A DNA stretch of 64,000 nucleotides. Origin: Flavobacterium sp. ZT3R18. GTDB lineage: Bacteria; Bacteroidota; Bacteroidia; Flavobacteriales; Flavobacteriaceae. Shown piece by piece: positions 51,513-59,365 of the stretch. The number at the start of each line of letters is the position of its first letter. The first letter of the stretch is position 1. The notes under the pieces are model-generated. The model saw nothing but the letters and a program-made list of their open reading frames with translations. It was not told the DNA's origin and made no database searches. The stretch spans positions 148,187 through 212,186 of the forward strand of contig NZ_VJZS01000003.1 in NCBI RefSeq assembly GCF_007097385.1, read 5' to 3'. The position numbers and the translations under genes were made by a program.

Positions 51513-51690
51513 CCAATGTCATTAAGTTAAGCGATTTTAGATTGAAGATTAACGATTTTTGATTTCAGATTTGGTGTTGGTAAAAATTAAGATTTTCGAT
51601 TTTACGAGGTTTACCCCATCTTAAATCAAAAATCGTTAATCAAAAATCAGCAATCATTTTATCAATTATTCCTTAACTTAATGACATTGG
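51513..51690. repeat. 178-bp palindromic element with 19-bp perfect ends
   Basis: CCAATGTCATTAAGTTAAG at 51513-51531 and its exact complement at 51672-51690. The inside holds GATTNNN heptads (GATTTTA, GATTGAA, GATTAAC, GATTTTT, GATTTCA, GATTTGG) on the left and their inverse on the right. No coding frame. It lies between the convergent YceI and CsaA-like genes. Confidence 0.85.
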
Positions 51691-51693
51691 ACG

Positions 51694-52050
51694 CTACCCT
51701 ATCCTTAACCCGTTTTCTATTTTAAAATCAGGTGATAATAAAATCACGTCTCCCTCCTCGCCTACTGCGCCTAGCACGAGACATTCACTCATAAACTTCC
51801 CGATTTGTTTTTTTGGAAAATTAACTACGGCAACAATTTGTCTTCCTACCAAAACTTCTTTTGCATATCGCTTGGTAATTTGTGCCGATGTTTTTCTAAT
51901 TCCGATGACAGCACCAAAATCAATAGTAAGCTGAAAGGCTGGTTTACGCGCCTCAGGAAAATCATTGGCTTCTAGTATTGTTCCCACACGCATTTCTACT
52001 CTTTCAAATTCAGACCAAGTTAATTCCATCGTTTTGTTTAAAGTTTCCAT
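51694..52050 (-). CDS. tRNA-binding (CsaA-like) protein
   Basis: 118 residues, a stand-alone EMAP/OB-fold domain: FERVEMRVGTILEANDFPEARKPAFQLTIDFG, then IGIRKTSAQITKRY, RQIVAVVNFP and SECLVLGA. CsaA proteins bind tRNA and have chaperone-like activity linked to protein export. It lacks the dimer swap seen in MetRS C-terminal domains. Single gene, its stop 3 bp from the palindromic element. Confidence 0.92.
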   Translation of the reverse strand: METLNKTMELTWSEFERVEMRVGTILEANDFPEARKPAFQLTIDFGAVIGIRKTSAQITKRYAKEVLVGRQIVAVVNFPKKQIGKFMSECLVLGAVGEEGDVILLSPDFKIENGLRIG

Positions 52051-52182
52051 AGTTTAATTTAAAGTTTTTTTAAAATCTAAATTTACTATTTCTAAGCAAA
52101 AAAAACAATCCTTTTTCTTAACTTTAAACATTGAACCTAAAACACACCCATCTCCTTTCAAGAAGGAGTAAAAAAAAATTTA

Positions 52183-52737
52183 ATGGCACAAACTCCTTCA
52201 AATATGTTGCCTTTAGGAACTTTGGCTCCTAAATTCAGCTTAAAAGACACTAATTCAAATTTTGACTATTCCTATGACGAGCTAAAAGGTTCGAAAGGAA
52301 CTTTGGTTATTTTTATGTGCAATCACTGCCCTTTTGTTCTTCATGTTATCGAAGAAATTGTAAGGGTTGCCAATGATTATAGGGTACAAGGCATTGGGAC
52401 AATTGCCATTTCGAGTAACGACGTTACAAAATACCCTCAAGATTCACCTGAATTAATGACCGAATTTGCCTTCCAGAACAAAATGGAATTCCCTTATTTA
52501 TTTGACGAAAGTCAAGAAGTCGCCAAAGCGTATGATGCCGCTTGCACCCCAGACTTTTTTCTGTTTAACATCGAAGACCAATTGTTTTACAGAGGGCAAC
52601 TCGACGATTCTAGACCCGGAAACGGAATCCCATTAAGCGGTAGTGATTTAAGAGGCGCCATAGATGCTTTAATTTACAATAGAAGTTTGAAAGAACCTCA
52701 AAAACCGAGTATAGGTTGTAATATTAAGTGGAAGTAG
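52183..52737 (+). CDS. Thioredoxin-fold peroxiredoxin-like protein
   Basis: 184 residues of the AhpC/TSA-thioredoxin class. The motif VIFMCNHCPFVLHVIEEI holds the C-x-x-C pair (C47 and C50) and the conserved proline comes in CTPDFFLFN. The family is widespread in Bacteroidota and cyanobacteria and lacks a signal peptide. It probably reduces or senses disulfides or peroxides; the partner is unknown. Confidence 0.85.
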   Translation: MAQTPSNMLPLGTLAPKFSLKDTNSNFDYSYDELKGSKGTLVIFMCNHCPFVLHVIEEIVRVANDYRVQGIGTIAISSNDVTKYPQDSPELMTEFAFQNKMEFPYLFDESQEVAKAYDAACTPDFFLFNIEDQLFYRGQLDDSRPGNGIPLSGSDLRGAIDALIYNRSLKEPQKPSIGCNIKWK

Positions 52738-52763
52738 AAAAGAGCCGAATTTAGATTTTAGAA

Positions 52764-53348
52764 TCAATCTGTCTTATGCTTATTTTGAGGCACCATGTAC
52801 CTTAGCTTAGATATTATAAACAATAGCATAGGTCGAACCAATAAATATAGTACTGCACCAATTATTGCTAAAATCGACCCTATCCCAGTGGGAAGAACAG
52901 CACCAAATGTATAAGTCATACCAATGACAAAGCCAAGAAGGCACTCTGCTCGATAAATAGGTAACAACATTGATAGTAAAAGAAGTCCCATAAGCATATA
53001 ACCCGGCACTTCGGTATTGCCAAAAGTAAAAAAGATAGAAAGTGTTATTCCAAAAAATAAGCCACCAACAAATCCATAAACAATACTTCTAGGAAAATGG
53101 ATTAATTGTAATGTCACATCATTGTTCCCGGTTACTCTCTTCTCCATTCGAAATAACAGAAATAAAGTAAGTAATGGGAGTAAAAGTCCTCCCCACCAAT
53201 TTGAGATTTCAGGTAAGTCTTTCCGAGCCAAAATATGATGACTTGGTACTCCTCCGTGATAATGGTTCCAACTTAATAGTGACCAAATAGCAATTATTAC
53301 TATTCCTGTAAAATACAGTCGGGTCATAAAAAACATCTTTTTACTCAT
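52764..53348 (-). CDS. Multi-spanning membrane protein, unknown function
   Basis: 194 residues with five to six hydrophobic helices (YFTGIVIIAIWSLLSW, WWGGLLLPLLTLFLLF, IVYGFVGGLFFGITLSIFF, YMLMGLLLLSMLLPI, LLGFVIGMTYTFGAVLP, ILAIIGAVLYLLVRPMLLFII). The loop HYHGGVPSHHILARKDLPEISNW is rich in histidine. I do not recognise the family. It follows an acetyltransferase gene by 26 bp on the same strand. Confidence 0.65.
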   Translation of the reverse strand: MSKKMFFMTRLYFTGIVIIAIWSLLSWNHYHGGVPSHHILARKDLPEISNWWGGLLLPLLTLFLLFRMEKRVTGNNDVTLQLIHFPRSIVYGFVGGLFFGITLSIFFTFGNTEVPGYMLMGLLLLSMLLPIYRAECLLGFVIGMTYTFGAVLPTGIGSILAIIGAVLYLLVRPMLLFIISKLRYMVPQNKHKTD

Positions 53349-53374
53349 GTAATCTGATTTGAAAATTCGTTATT

Positions 53375-54094
53375 CTATTTTAGTATGATGTGATTTTCTA
53401 ATGTTCCGAAACTGGTAAATCCAAGTCTTTCGTATGTTGGTTCGCCCATTTTAGAAGCATTGAGAACGCAATAATTGCAATTATTAATTAGTGCTTCATC
53501 AATTAATCTTTCCGTTATACTTTTTGCTATTCCCTTGCCTCGTCCGTCAGGAATAGTACCAATCATATGAAAACCTGCATTATTATCGGTGTCAAAAAAG
53601 ACAATTCCACAGCCGTAGCTTTTTTCTTTATCTTTGAAGATGAAATTTTTAACCCTAGAGCTGTCTTTGCAAATGTTATAAATGATTTCGCCATCAACTG
53701 TATAGCCAAAAGATTGTGACGCAATAGTTGCAAACTCAAAGGCTTCTGTTTTTGTTTCTATTTGATGGATGCCCGTGTTTTTTACATTTTCACTCGTGTA
53801 GTTTTTTAAGTCCAAAGACATGTTTGTCTGTGCGAAAAGCAATTGAGTTTTACCCCTAATTGTTAGTGCTTTATCTTCATCAAGAGTGATAATATTTGGC
53901 AACAAATCTTGGTTACTTAGTTGCAGCACTTCATCATAAGTTGCTTTTTTATCTTCAATAGAATAAATCCTTTTCGGCCAATCAGAACCAAGAACAGAAA
54001 CTGCTTTGTAATTGGAAGAGTCAGTATAGATGTTATTTTGTTGTCCGATGTAACTCCAGAATTCGAATAGGTTATTTGTTATTTTTTCATTCAT
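53375..54094 (-). CDS. GNAT-family N-acetyltransferase
   Basis: 239 residues. The N-terminal 100 are a variable domain. The GNAT core (about 110-239) has MIGTIPDGRGKGIAKSITERLIDEA, which contains the R-x-x-G-x-A acetyl-CoA loop, and ends in NCNYCVLNASKMGEPTYERLGFTSFGTLENHI. Substrate unknown. The sequence before its start is the second copy of the repeat found at 7513. Confidence 0.85.
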   Translation of the reverse strand: MNEKITNNLFEFWSYIGQQNNIYTDSSNYKAVSVLGSDWPKRIYSIEDKKATYDEVLQLSNQDLLPNIITLDEDKALTIRGKTQLLFAQTNMSLDLKNYTSENVKNTGIHQIETKTEAFEFATIASQSFGYTVDGEIIYNICKDSSRVKNFIFKDKEKSYGCGIVFFDTDNNAGFHMIGTIPDGRGKGIAKSITERLIDEALINNCNYCVLNASKMGEPTYERLGFTSFGTLENHIILK

Positions 54095-54096
54095 AT

Positions 54097-54216
54097 GTAG
54101 ATAATATTTGTTTTTTATAGGAATATGGTATGCTACGCCAGTTCGCTATCGCTCGGGTCGCCAGATCTTTATTGGTGTTTGCGACAGCTTCTGTCATGGC
54201 GATTTCATGCTTTTAT
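54097..54216. repeat. Start-proximal dispersed repeat, copy 2
   Basis: GATAATATTTGTTTTTTA, GGAATATGGTAT and, further on, CATGGCGATTTCAT, in the order of copy 1 at 7513-7600. The copy has about 30 bp extra in the middle. It lies just before the acetyltransferase start. Confidence 0.6.
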
Positions 54217-54340
54217 ACTTCAAAAGGGTTTTTATTTATTCTTGATACTATCCTCTGTTACAACGACTGCTAACATCATTGCAACTGCACAGTTACGAGG
54301 ACATGTGTTTTTTTATTAATTTATAATGTTCATTTTCTGG

Positions 54341-55237
54341 TTATTCAAGGGTATCGTCTTCCCAAATAACGGAACTTATTTTCCACCCACTGTTTGTCTT
54401 GACATATTGAAATAATTTATTGCCATTCCCCTCAAAGTAAGTTCCTTTATGATATCCTTTCTTTTGAAATCTAGAAAAACGCTGAGCAATACTACCAACG
54501 ACTCTAGTTTCTTCGGATGTTTCATATTCCCTAAATTCAGTAAGCGTCCCATCTGAGAGTATTTTTTTTCTGGGCTCAATAAAAGTGTTTAGATTATAAA
54601 CTTCTTCCTTGCCGCTGTTCTTTTTTATTATTATAGTTTCAGGCAAACAAATAGTGAAGATCGTATTCCAATCTGGTTGCTGTTGATTGCTGTTTGCAAA
54701 AATATTGAAAAAGGATTCAGTCAATTGGTCAATAAGTAATTTGTCCGCAGTAATAGAATACACCAGCAACAATTGGCTTTCATTTTGAATTTCTTTGTAA
54801 AATCGCAGACCTAGTTTTTCCAGTAGTTGAATAGAATTAGTGTTTTCTTTTACCGTTGTTGCAAGAATAAGTTTGTGGTTAGCATTCTTTACAGCATCAT
54901 TTAATACAACAATTGAGGCTTCATGAGCATATCCTTTTTTGGTGTATTTCGCAAGAAAAGCAAAGCCAATATCATGATGATCTAAATTATCACGTTTGAT
55001 AAAAGTGATAATACCAATAGGTGTTTGTTGGTCTTGTATTCGTACGACCCAAAAATTAGTATTCGGATTGCTAATTATTTTTTGAATGTATTCGTTAGCA
55101 TCGGCTATGCTCTTGATATTTCTATCCCCGATAAACTTTATCCATTCAGGAGTGTTTACTAACTCCGAAATAAATTCAGCGTCATTTAAATGTATTTCAT
55201 TTAGCAAAAGTCGGTCTGTGCTGTAAGTTTGTTGCAT
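54341..55237 (-). CDS. Fusion of a GNAT acetyltransferase and an NTF2/SnoaL-like domain
   Basis: 298 residues. Residues 1-165 are a RimJ/RimL-type GNAT domain: YSTDRLLLNEIHLNDAEFI, WVVRIQDQQTPIGIITFIK, DIGFAFLAKYTKKGYAHEA and NSIQLLEKLGLRFYKEI. Residues 172-298 form a separate SnoaL-like cone-shaped domain (LTESFFNIFANSNQQQPDWNTI to GWKISSVIWEDDTLE). The two domains are usually separate genes; this is a plain fusion with no frameshift. Substrate unknown. The upstream gap carries one of two direct repeats that flank the next gene. Confidence 0.8.
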   Translation of the reverse strand: MQQTYSTDRLLLNEIHLNDAEFISELVNTPEWIKFIGDRNIKSIADANEYIQKIISNPNTNFWVVRIQDQQTPIGIITFIKRDNLDHHDIGFAFLAKYTKKGYAHEASIVVLNDAVKNANHKLILATTVKENTNSIQLLEKLGLRFYKEIQNESQLLLVYSITADKLLIDQLTESFFNIFANSNQQQPDWNTIFTICLPETIIIKKNSGKEEVYNLNTFIEPRKKILSDGTLTEFREYETSEETRVVGSIAQRFSRFQKKGYHKGTYFEGNGNKLFQYVKTNSGWKISSVIWEDDTLE

Positions 55238-55280
55238 TGTTTGTAGGTTTATAGGCTGTCAGTTGTTTGTCGCGCCGTCT

Positions 55281-55320
55281 CAAATGCTTGCCGCTAACGT
55301 CAGTTCGTCTAAAAAACTCG
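55281..55320. repeat. Direct repeat flanking the esterase gene, copy 1
   Basis: CAAATGCTTGCCGCTAACGT followed by CAGTTCGTCTAAAAAACTCG. About 85% identical to 56321-56359 in the same orientation. Confidence 0.65.
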
Positions 55321-55365
55321 TAAATTCATCATTATCAAGTTTTAAAAAAGTATCTGCCTTTATTT

Positions 55366-56262
55366 TTAAAATTCAGTTTTTGGATTTAATAATTTAAAAG
55401 CGTTATAAACCCCTTGATGAATAATTGTTGCATGAGTCTCGTCTGGAAGATAATCAAAATAAACACTCATTTTCTTGCCGCCATCTTTTTTCAATATTCT
55501 ACTTAAAGCAACAGCATCCTTATACATTATTTGGTTTTCCTCTTTATTGGGAGTACCTATATATACTTTAACTTCCTTATTATTTCCCGCTTTTAATAGA
55601 TTTGATGCTTCGGTTAATAATGATTCTTTTCCCCACCACAAACTAGGGCTCATTACAATGTAATTTGCGAATAAATTTCTATGTTTCAATAATATTTCTG
55701 TTGCCAAAAGACCTCCAAGTGATTCTCCAATAATAGTTTTCTGGTCATTTGTTTTATACTTATTTGCAATAAAAGGCTGCAACTCATTTTCAAGAAATGA
55801 AATATAATTAGAAGAACCCCCATAAGTTGGAAATTGGTCTTTCTGCAATCCAATTCTATCTACAAAATCCAAATTGGATACTGAAAAAGTAAAATCCTTT
55901 TTTCGATCAATATTCTCAATTCCTACTACTATGGATTTTGGAAATCTATTAATCCATGGTTGAGCATTGTATCTTACCAAACCTGTAATATGTATAAAAT
56001 CTTCCTCTACTCCGCCATCAAGCAAATAGATCACAGAATATTTTTCTTCTGATTCATTAGAATAACCTTCTGGTAAATAGACATTTACAACTCTTGTCTC
56101 TTTTAATATTTTTGAAGGAATAGTATCCACTACCGACAGAATAAAAGGCTGGTGCTTTGATTTATCATAAGGTTTATATTCTGACACAAAAAACAAGTTG
56201 TAAGTTAGAAACCCTATAATGGTTAAAAGGATTCCAAAGAGTAATGTTACTTTTTTATTCAT
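55366..56262 (-). CDS. Secreted or membrane-anchored esterase (BesA/Fes-like alpha/beta hydrolase)
   Basis: 298 residues. An N-terminal signal anchor (LLFGILLTIIGFLTYNLFFV) precedes an esterase-D-type hydrolase: VYLPEGYSNESEEKYSVIYLLDGG, nucleophile elbow IIGESLGGLLA (S181) and a late LPDETHATIIHQG with the histidine. The family includes siderophore (ferri-bacillibactin) esterases and general acyl esterases. No siderophore genes are nearby, so the substrate is open. It is flanked by two direct repeats of about 40 bp, and its surroundings are unusually AT-rich. Confidence 0.82.
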   Translation of the reverse strand: MNKKVTLLFGILLTIIGFLTYNLFFVSEYKPYDKSKHQPFILSVVDTIPSKILKETRVVNVYLPEGYSNESEEKYSVIYLLDGGVEEDFIHITGLVRYNAQPWINRFPKSIVVGIENIDRKKDFTFSVSNLDFVDRIGLQKDQFPTYGGSSNYISFLENELQPFIANKYKTNDQKTIIGESLGGLLATEILLKHRNLFANYIVMSPSLWWGKESLLTEASNLLKAGNNKEVKVYIGTPNKEENQIMYKDAVALSRILKKDGGKKMSVYFDYLPDETHATIIHQGVYNAFKLLNPKTEF

Positions 56263-56320
56263 TTTTTTTATTGTTTAATTATGTTTACTTACTATTTTTC
56301 TTTTCAGCTTCTCCATTCGG

Positions 56321-56359
56321 CAAATATTGCCAGTAACGTTAGTTCGTCTAAAAAACTCC
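56321..56359. repeat. Direct repeat flanking the esterase gene, copy 2
   Basis: CAAATATTGCCAGTAACGTT followed by AGTTCGTCTAAAAAACTCC. Pairs with 55281-55320. Confidence 0.65.
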
Positions 56360-56360
56360 G

Positions 56361-56810
56361 TCGAAACTTATTTTGTTAAAAAAGCAAGTAAATATAATAG
56401 ATTTAAACTACAAAATAAGATGTTATGTTATCTAAAAATAATAAAATCAGTACTTTGAAATGTATTTTTAATCCATTTTAGTATATTGAGTTGAATATTC
56501 TACAGCGCATTCGTTTTTAAGCTTGCGTCATTTGTTCAAATCGCAAACAAAATACTGGGTCATAAAAACATACAAACAACCCAGTATTATGCCATAATAG
56601 TGAATAAAAAAATGAGCAAGTATGTGATTGTTTTGAAAAAAAAAAAATTAATCTTGTGAAAAGTCTACAAATTAATCAGTGAAAGTAAATTCCAATTAAA
56701 TATCTGCGCGCATCATTTATTATTGACAGAAACCTGACTTGCAGTAATACTATTCAGATTTTTTTGGAACAATTCTTTAACAATATTACACTTGTAAATA
56801 TATGAAATAC
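56361..56810. other. 450-bp non-coding gap
   Basis: AT-rich, with no supported frame. The only structure is a 10-bp hairpin, AATACTGGGT at 56551-56560 with its complement at 56579-56588. Confidence 0.5.
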
Positions 56811-57419
56811 TTAATTTAGGATATAACCAATGTGCAATGTTGCGAAGGGTACTAACGGAGAAATAGTATAGTTTAAGTTATCAATTGAGTTATCGCCTGA
56901 AATCTTTGTTGTGTAACCTAATCCAACCCATGGTTTAACGTAGAGAGGGAATTTAAATGGGCTCCAAGTGTAACCCAGTGATGGCATTATCAATAAATTA
57001 CTATACTTGCTTTCTTTATTTAAAATGTTGCTATTAGTGTTTTTATAATTTTGAATACCCGTCTGCAAACCTACAAACCATCTATTGCTTGCTTCTTTAA
57101 AATAGTATTCGCCAAATAAAGAATAGGCACTATTAATTCTAACATTCCATCCTTTGGCTTTGTTGTCCTTGTTTAAATCGACCATTAAACTAGGTAAATC
57201 TAATGCGTAAACTCCCGCGCCAATAACGAAATGTTCACTATTTTTAGGTTTAATACGAATATGAAAGGCATAGCCACCAAAGGCAAAAGTCGAAGGATCT
57301 GTTTCAATAGAAAAAGTTGTTTTATTTTCTTTTTTTAGGCTCTGAGCATTAAGTTTTGTCGAAGCAAGACCAATGATTGTTAGAAGTAATAGCGAAAAAG
57401 TTTTGAGATTTTTTGACAT
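56811..57419 (-). CDS. Outer-membrane beta-barrel protein, unknown function
   Basis: 202 residues. A signal peptide (TFSLLLLTIIGLASTKLNAQ) is followed by alternating beta strands (FGGYAFHIRIKPKNSEHFVIGAGVYAL, NRWFVGLQTGIQNY, FPLYVKPWVGLGYTTKI) and a C-terminal strand ATLHIGYILN. This fits a small barrel of about eight to ten strands in the outer membrane. It is the last gene of a run with DoxX, a methyltransferase and an Rrf2 regulator on the same strand. Confidence 0.75.
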   Translation of the reverse strand: MSKNLKTFSLLLLTIIGLASTKLNAQSLKKENKTTFSIETDPSTFAFGGYAFHIRIKPKNSEHFVIGAGVYALDLPSLMVDLNKDNKAKGWNVRINSAYSLFGEYYFKEASNRWFVGLQTGIQNYKNTNSNILNKESKYSNLLIMPSLGYTWSPFKFPLYVKPWVGLGYTTKISGDNSIDNLNYTISPLVPFATLHIGYILN

Positions 57420-57460
57420 TTTTATTTTAATTTTAATTGTTTATAAATGGGTTTTTATTT

Positions 57461-57814
57461 TTAAAATCTGTTGAAAGCAACGAATAGCGACAAAGCCAAA
57501 AACAAAATTGCTGCTGGTAAATCTTTATATTCTTTTTTGCGAAAATGGTAAGCGATTGCCAAAATCATAATTGTAGCAAGACCAAATCCCGCAATCGGTG
57601 TTAGAATAGGTAGAACCTTAAAATACACGGGCAGAATTAAACCTAAAGCTCCAACAATCTTAGAAGTACAAATAAAAAGCACCATATTGGGCGAGTATTC
57701 ATTTAACCAAGATAATTTTGAAGCCAATTTATTTTTCAGCAAATAAATGATGAGGCCTGATAATGAAAAAACGGTGGCAAGTATGCCCTGAATAATCCAA
57801 AGTGTAGTGTTCAT
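57461..57814 (-). CDS. DoxX-like membrane protein
   Basis: 117 residues with four hydrophobic helices, the DoxX/DoxD-like layout (IIQGILATVFSLSGLIIYLL, then CTSKIVGALGLILPVYFKVLP). DoxX proteins assist redox or thiol stress responses in some bacteria. It lies between the methyltransferase and the barrel gene with gaps of 67 and 41 bp, consistent with one operon. Confidence 0.85.
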   Translation of the reverse strand: MNTTLWIIQGILATVFSLSGLIIYLLKNKLASKLSWLNEYSPNMVLFICTSKIVGALGLILPVYFKVLPILTPIAGFGLATIMILAIAYHFRKKEYKDLPAAILFLALSLFVAFNRF

Positions 57815-57844
57815 TTTTTTTTAATTTTTAGTTATTATTTATTC

Positions 57845-57930
57845 CGAAAAAGCATTTAAAAATTGGTTGTAATCCCGATAATTATCGGAACGCTTTTTCA
57901 CTTTTATAGAAAGGAAAACTCTTCGTGGCG
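57845..57930. repeat. Dispersed repeat, copy 2, with inserted palindrome
   Basis: AAAAAGCATTTAAAA, TTGGTTGT, then a TCCCGATAATTATCGG palindrome, AACGCTTTT, TTTTATAG and CTTCGTGGCGGTTTCAA. It equals the repeat at 30865 plus the palindrome. It overlaps the last 16 or so codons of the methyltransferase gene, whose stop lies in the palindrome. Confidence 0.75.
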
Positions 57931-58547
57931 GTTTCAATTGATGCATTATTGTTAAATATTTTAGAAATCGAATAATTCATTTTTTTATCCTCAAAAAACT
58001 GTTCAAGCCATTTTTGCTTTTGCCATTTTCTTCCTGCTATTGAGGTAAAGATTTTCCATAGTATAAATGTCCAGTTGTATTTGTGAAACCTAAAAGTTTT
58101 TACTTCCGAAAAGGCAGAAAGTATAGATTTATCTCCAGTTGGTGTTAGTATTATTATTTTTCCCTTTAGTTTTAATACTCTTAAAGCCTCATTCAGTAAG
58201 AATGTTTTTGTATTGTTGTCAAGCAAAAAAAGAACAGAGCAGAATGTAATTACATCAAAAACAGCATCATCAAATCCTAATGGTTCATCTTTTTTTTGAT
58301 ATTGAAACGACACGTTCTTGTTTGACAATCTTCTGCGAGCTTCGTCTATCATCGCTGTATTAACATCAATTCCAGTAATTTGTAAAGTTCTATCTTGATT
58401 TATCAGCAATTCTAGAAGTTTCCCCGGACCAGTTCCAATATCCAGTATGTTATGTACGTCCTCATCCTCAATAATTTTTTCTACTACTGATTTTAAAAAC
58501 TCAGAATACCAACCGCTGTCTTGTGCTTTTAGAAATATTGATTTCAT
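57882..58547 (-). CDS. Class I SAM-dependent methyltransferase
   Basis: 221 residues from the ATG at 58547 (a TTG-led frame adds four). The S-adenosylmethionine site is DIGTGPGKLLELL (about 36-48) with GIDVNTAMIDEA as motif II and DVITFCSVLFLLDN as motif III. Substrate unknown; a quinone, lipid or small molecule is possible. The last 16 residues (about ETATKSFPFYKSEKAFR) are encoded by a dispersed repeat, and the stop codon is inside its palindrome, so the natural C-terminus may have been replaced. Operon with DoxX and the barrel gene; a 14-bp motif shared with the Rrf2 promoter region lies just upstream. Confidence 0.82.
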   Translation of the reverse strand: MKSIFLKAQDSGWYSEFLKSVVEKIIEDEDVHNILDIGTGPGKLLELLINQDRTLQITGIDVNTAMIDEARRRLSNKNVSFQYQKKDEPLGFDDAVFDVITFCSVLFLLDNNTKTFLLNEALRVLKLKGKIIILTPTGDKSILSAFSEVKTFRFHKYNWTFILWKIFTSIAGRKWQKQKWLEQFFEDKKMNYSISKIFNNNASIETATKSFPFYKSEKAFR

Positions 58548-58562
58548 TTTTAAATGCAATTA

Positions 58563-58576
58563 ACGTTATATTTAGT
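58563..58576. promoter_or_regulatory. Possible Rrf2 operator, copy 1
   Basis: ACGTTATATTTAGT, identical to 59034-59047. It is within an AT-rich block upstream of the methyltransferase start. Confidence 0.45.
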
Positions 58577-58600
58577 ATATATAGTTTAGTTCAAAAAAAA

Positions 58601-59023
58601 TCACATTGAATTTAGAATATCTTTAAGCGTAGTCTTCTTCATGTCCTCCTTAATTTTTTTCTCAATATCCTTTAAAATCGCATTTATTGATTTCTTGGCA
58701 TTATCAGGTCGAGCACCACTTACATTCAAGTCATATTCTGTCTGGAATAAAGGTTTTTCATTTTCAATTGCTATTAGTATGTCTAGCAAAGAAATGTTAG
58801 CTTCTCCTTTTGCCATTCTAACACCTCCGTTAACACCTTCCTTGGTTTGCAAAATTCCAGCTCTCATAAGATTGCCTAAAATCACCGACAATGTTGGCTT
58901 TGGAATATTTAGGAGTTCACTCATTACTTTGGTAGAAATGAATTCAGTTTCTCCACGTCTTGTTTTGTCAGATATAAAGATCAACACAAGAATTGACTTT
59001 GAAAAAGAAAGAGAATAAGCCAT
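58601..59023 (-). CDS. Rrf2-family transcriptional regulator
   Basis: 140 residues. The winged helix (about 1-75) shows ISTKVMSELLNIPKPTLSVILGNLMRAGILQTKEGVNGGVRMAK, with the GxxGG wing typical of Rrf2 proteins. The C-terminal helix (about 105-140) is the dimerisation helix. There are no cysteines at all, so unlike IscR, NsrR or RirA it cannot hold an Fe-S cluster and should sense something else or act through another route. It probably represses its own gene and the methyltransferase-DoxX operon: the same 14-bp motif stands before both. Confidence 0.9.
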   Translation of the reverse strand: MAYSLSFSKSILVLIFISDKTRRGETEFISTKVMSELLNIPKPTLSVILGNLMRAGILQTKEGVNGGVRMAKGEANISLLDILIAIENEKPLFQTEYDLNVSGARPDNAKKSINAILKDIEKKIKEDMKKTTLKDILNSM

Positions 59024-59033
59024 AACTTTATAT

Positions 59034-59047
59034 ACGTTATATTTAGT
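59034..59047. promoter_or_regulatory. Possible Rrf2 operator, copy 2
   Basis: ACGTTATATTTAGT, 11 bp upstream of the Rrf2 gene start and identical to 58563-58576. Confidence 0.45.
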
Positions 59048-59365
59048 TTATAAAGATATATAAACTTTTCGTGTTTACAAATTTTATTTTAAAAAAAGTT
59101 CTCCTCTTTTATGAACTTAAATTTAAGTGCTAATTGTAGCTCTGAGCGATTATAAAACATGGTTGATTAACCTTTGCTAGAAAATCATATATTACTTTGC
59201 AGTTATTTATAACGCTCGAAACACATACAGTTCTAAAAACATCCACGGAAAAAGTCGGGAGACTCTTTTATCCTATTTTGCGTTTTCAAGCTCTTTAAAA
59301 AAAAACGAAAAGTCATGACACTTTGCAAAGCGGATACGAATACTTCGGGGAGCGGGGAAAGACAT
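59048..59365. other. Non-coding gap between Rrf2 and hydrolase genes
   Basis: About 320 bp of mixed composition, with no supported frame. The right half (59240-59360, with CGGGGAGCGGGGAAAG) is richer in G than its surroundings and may be a remnant of other DNA. Confidence 0.4.
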
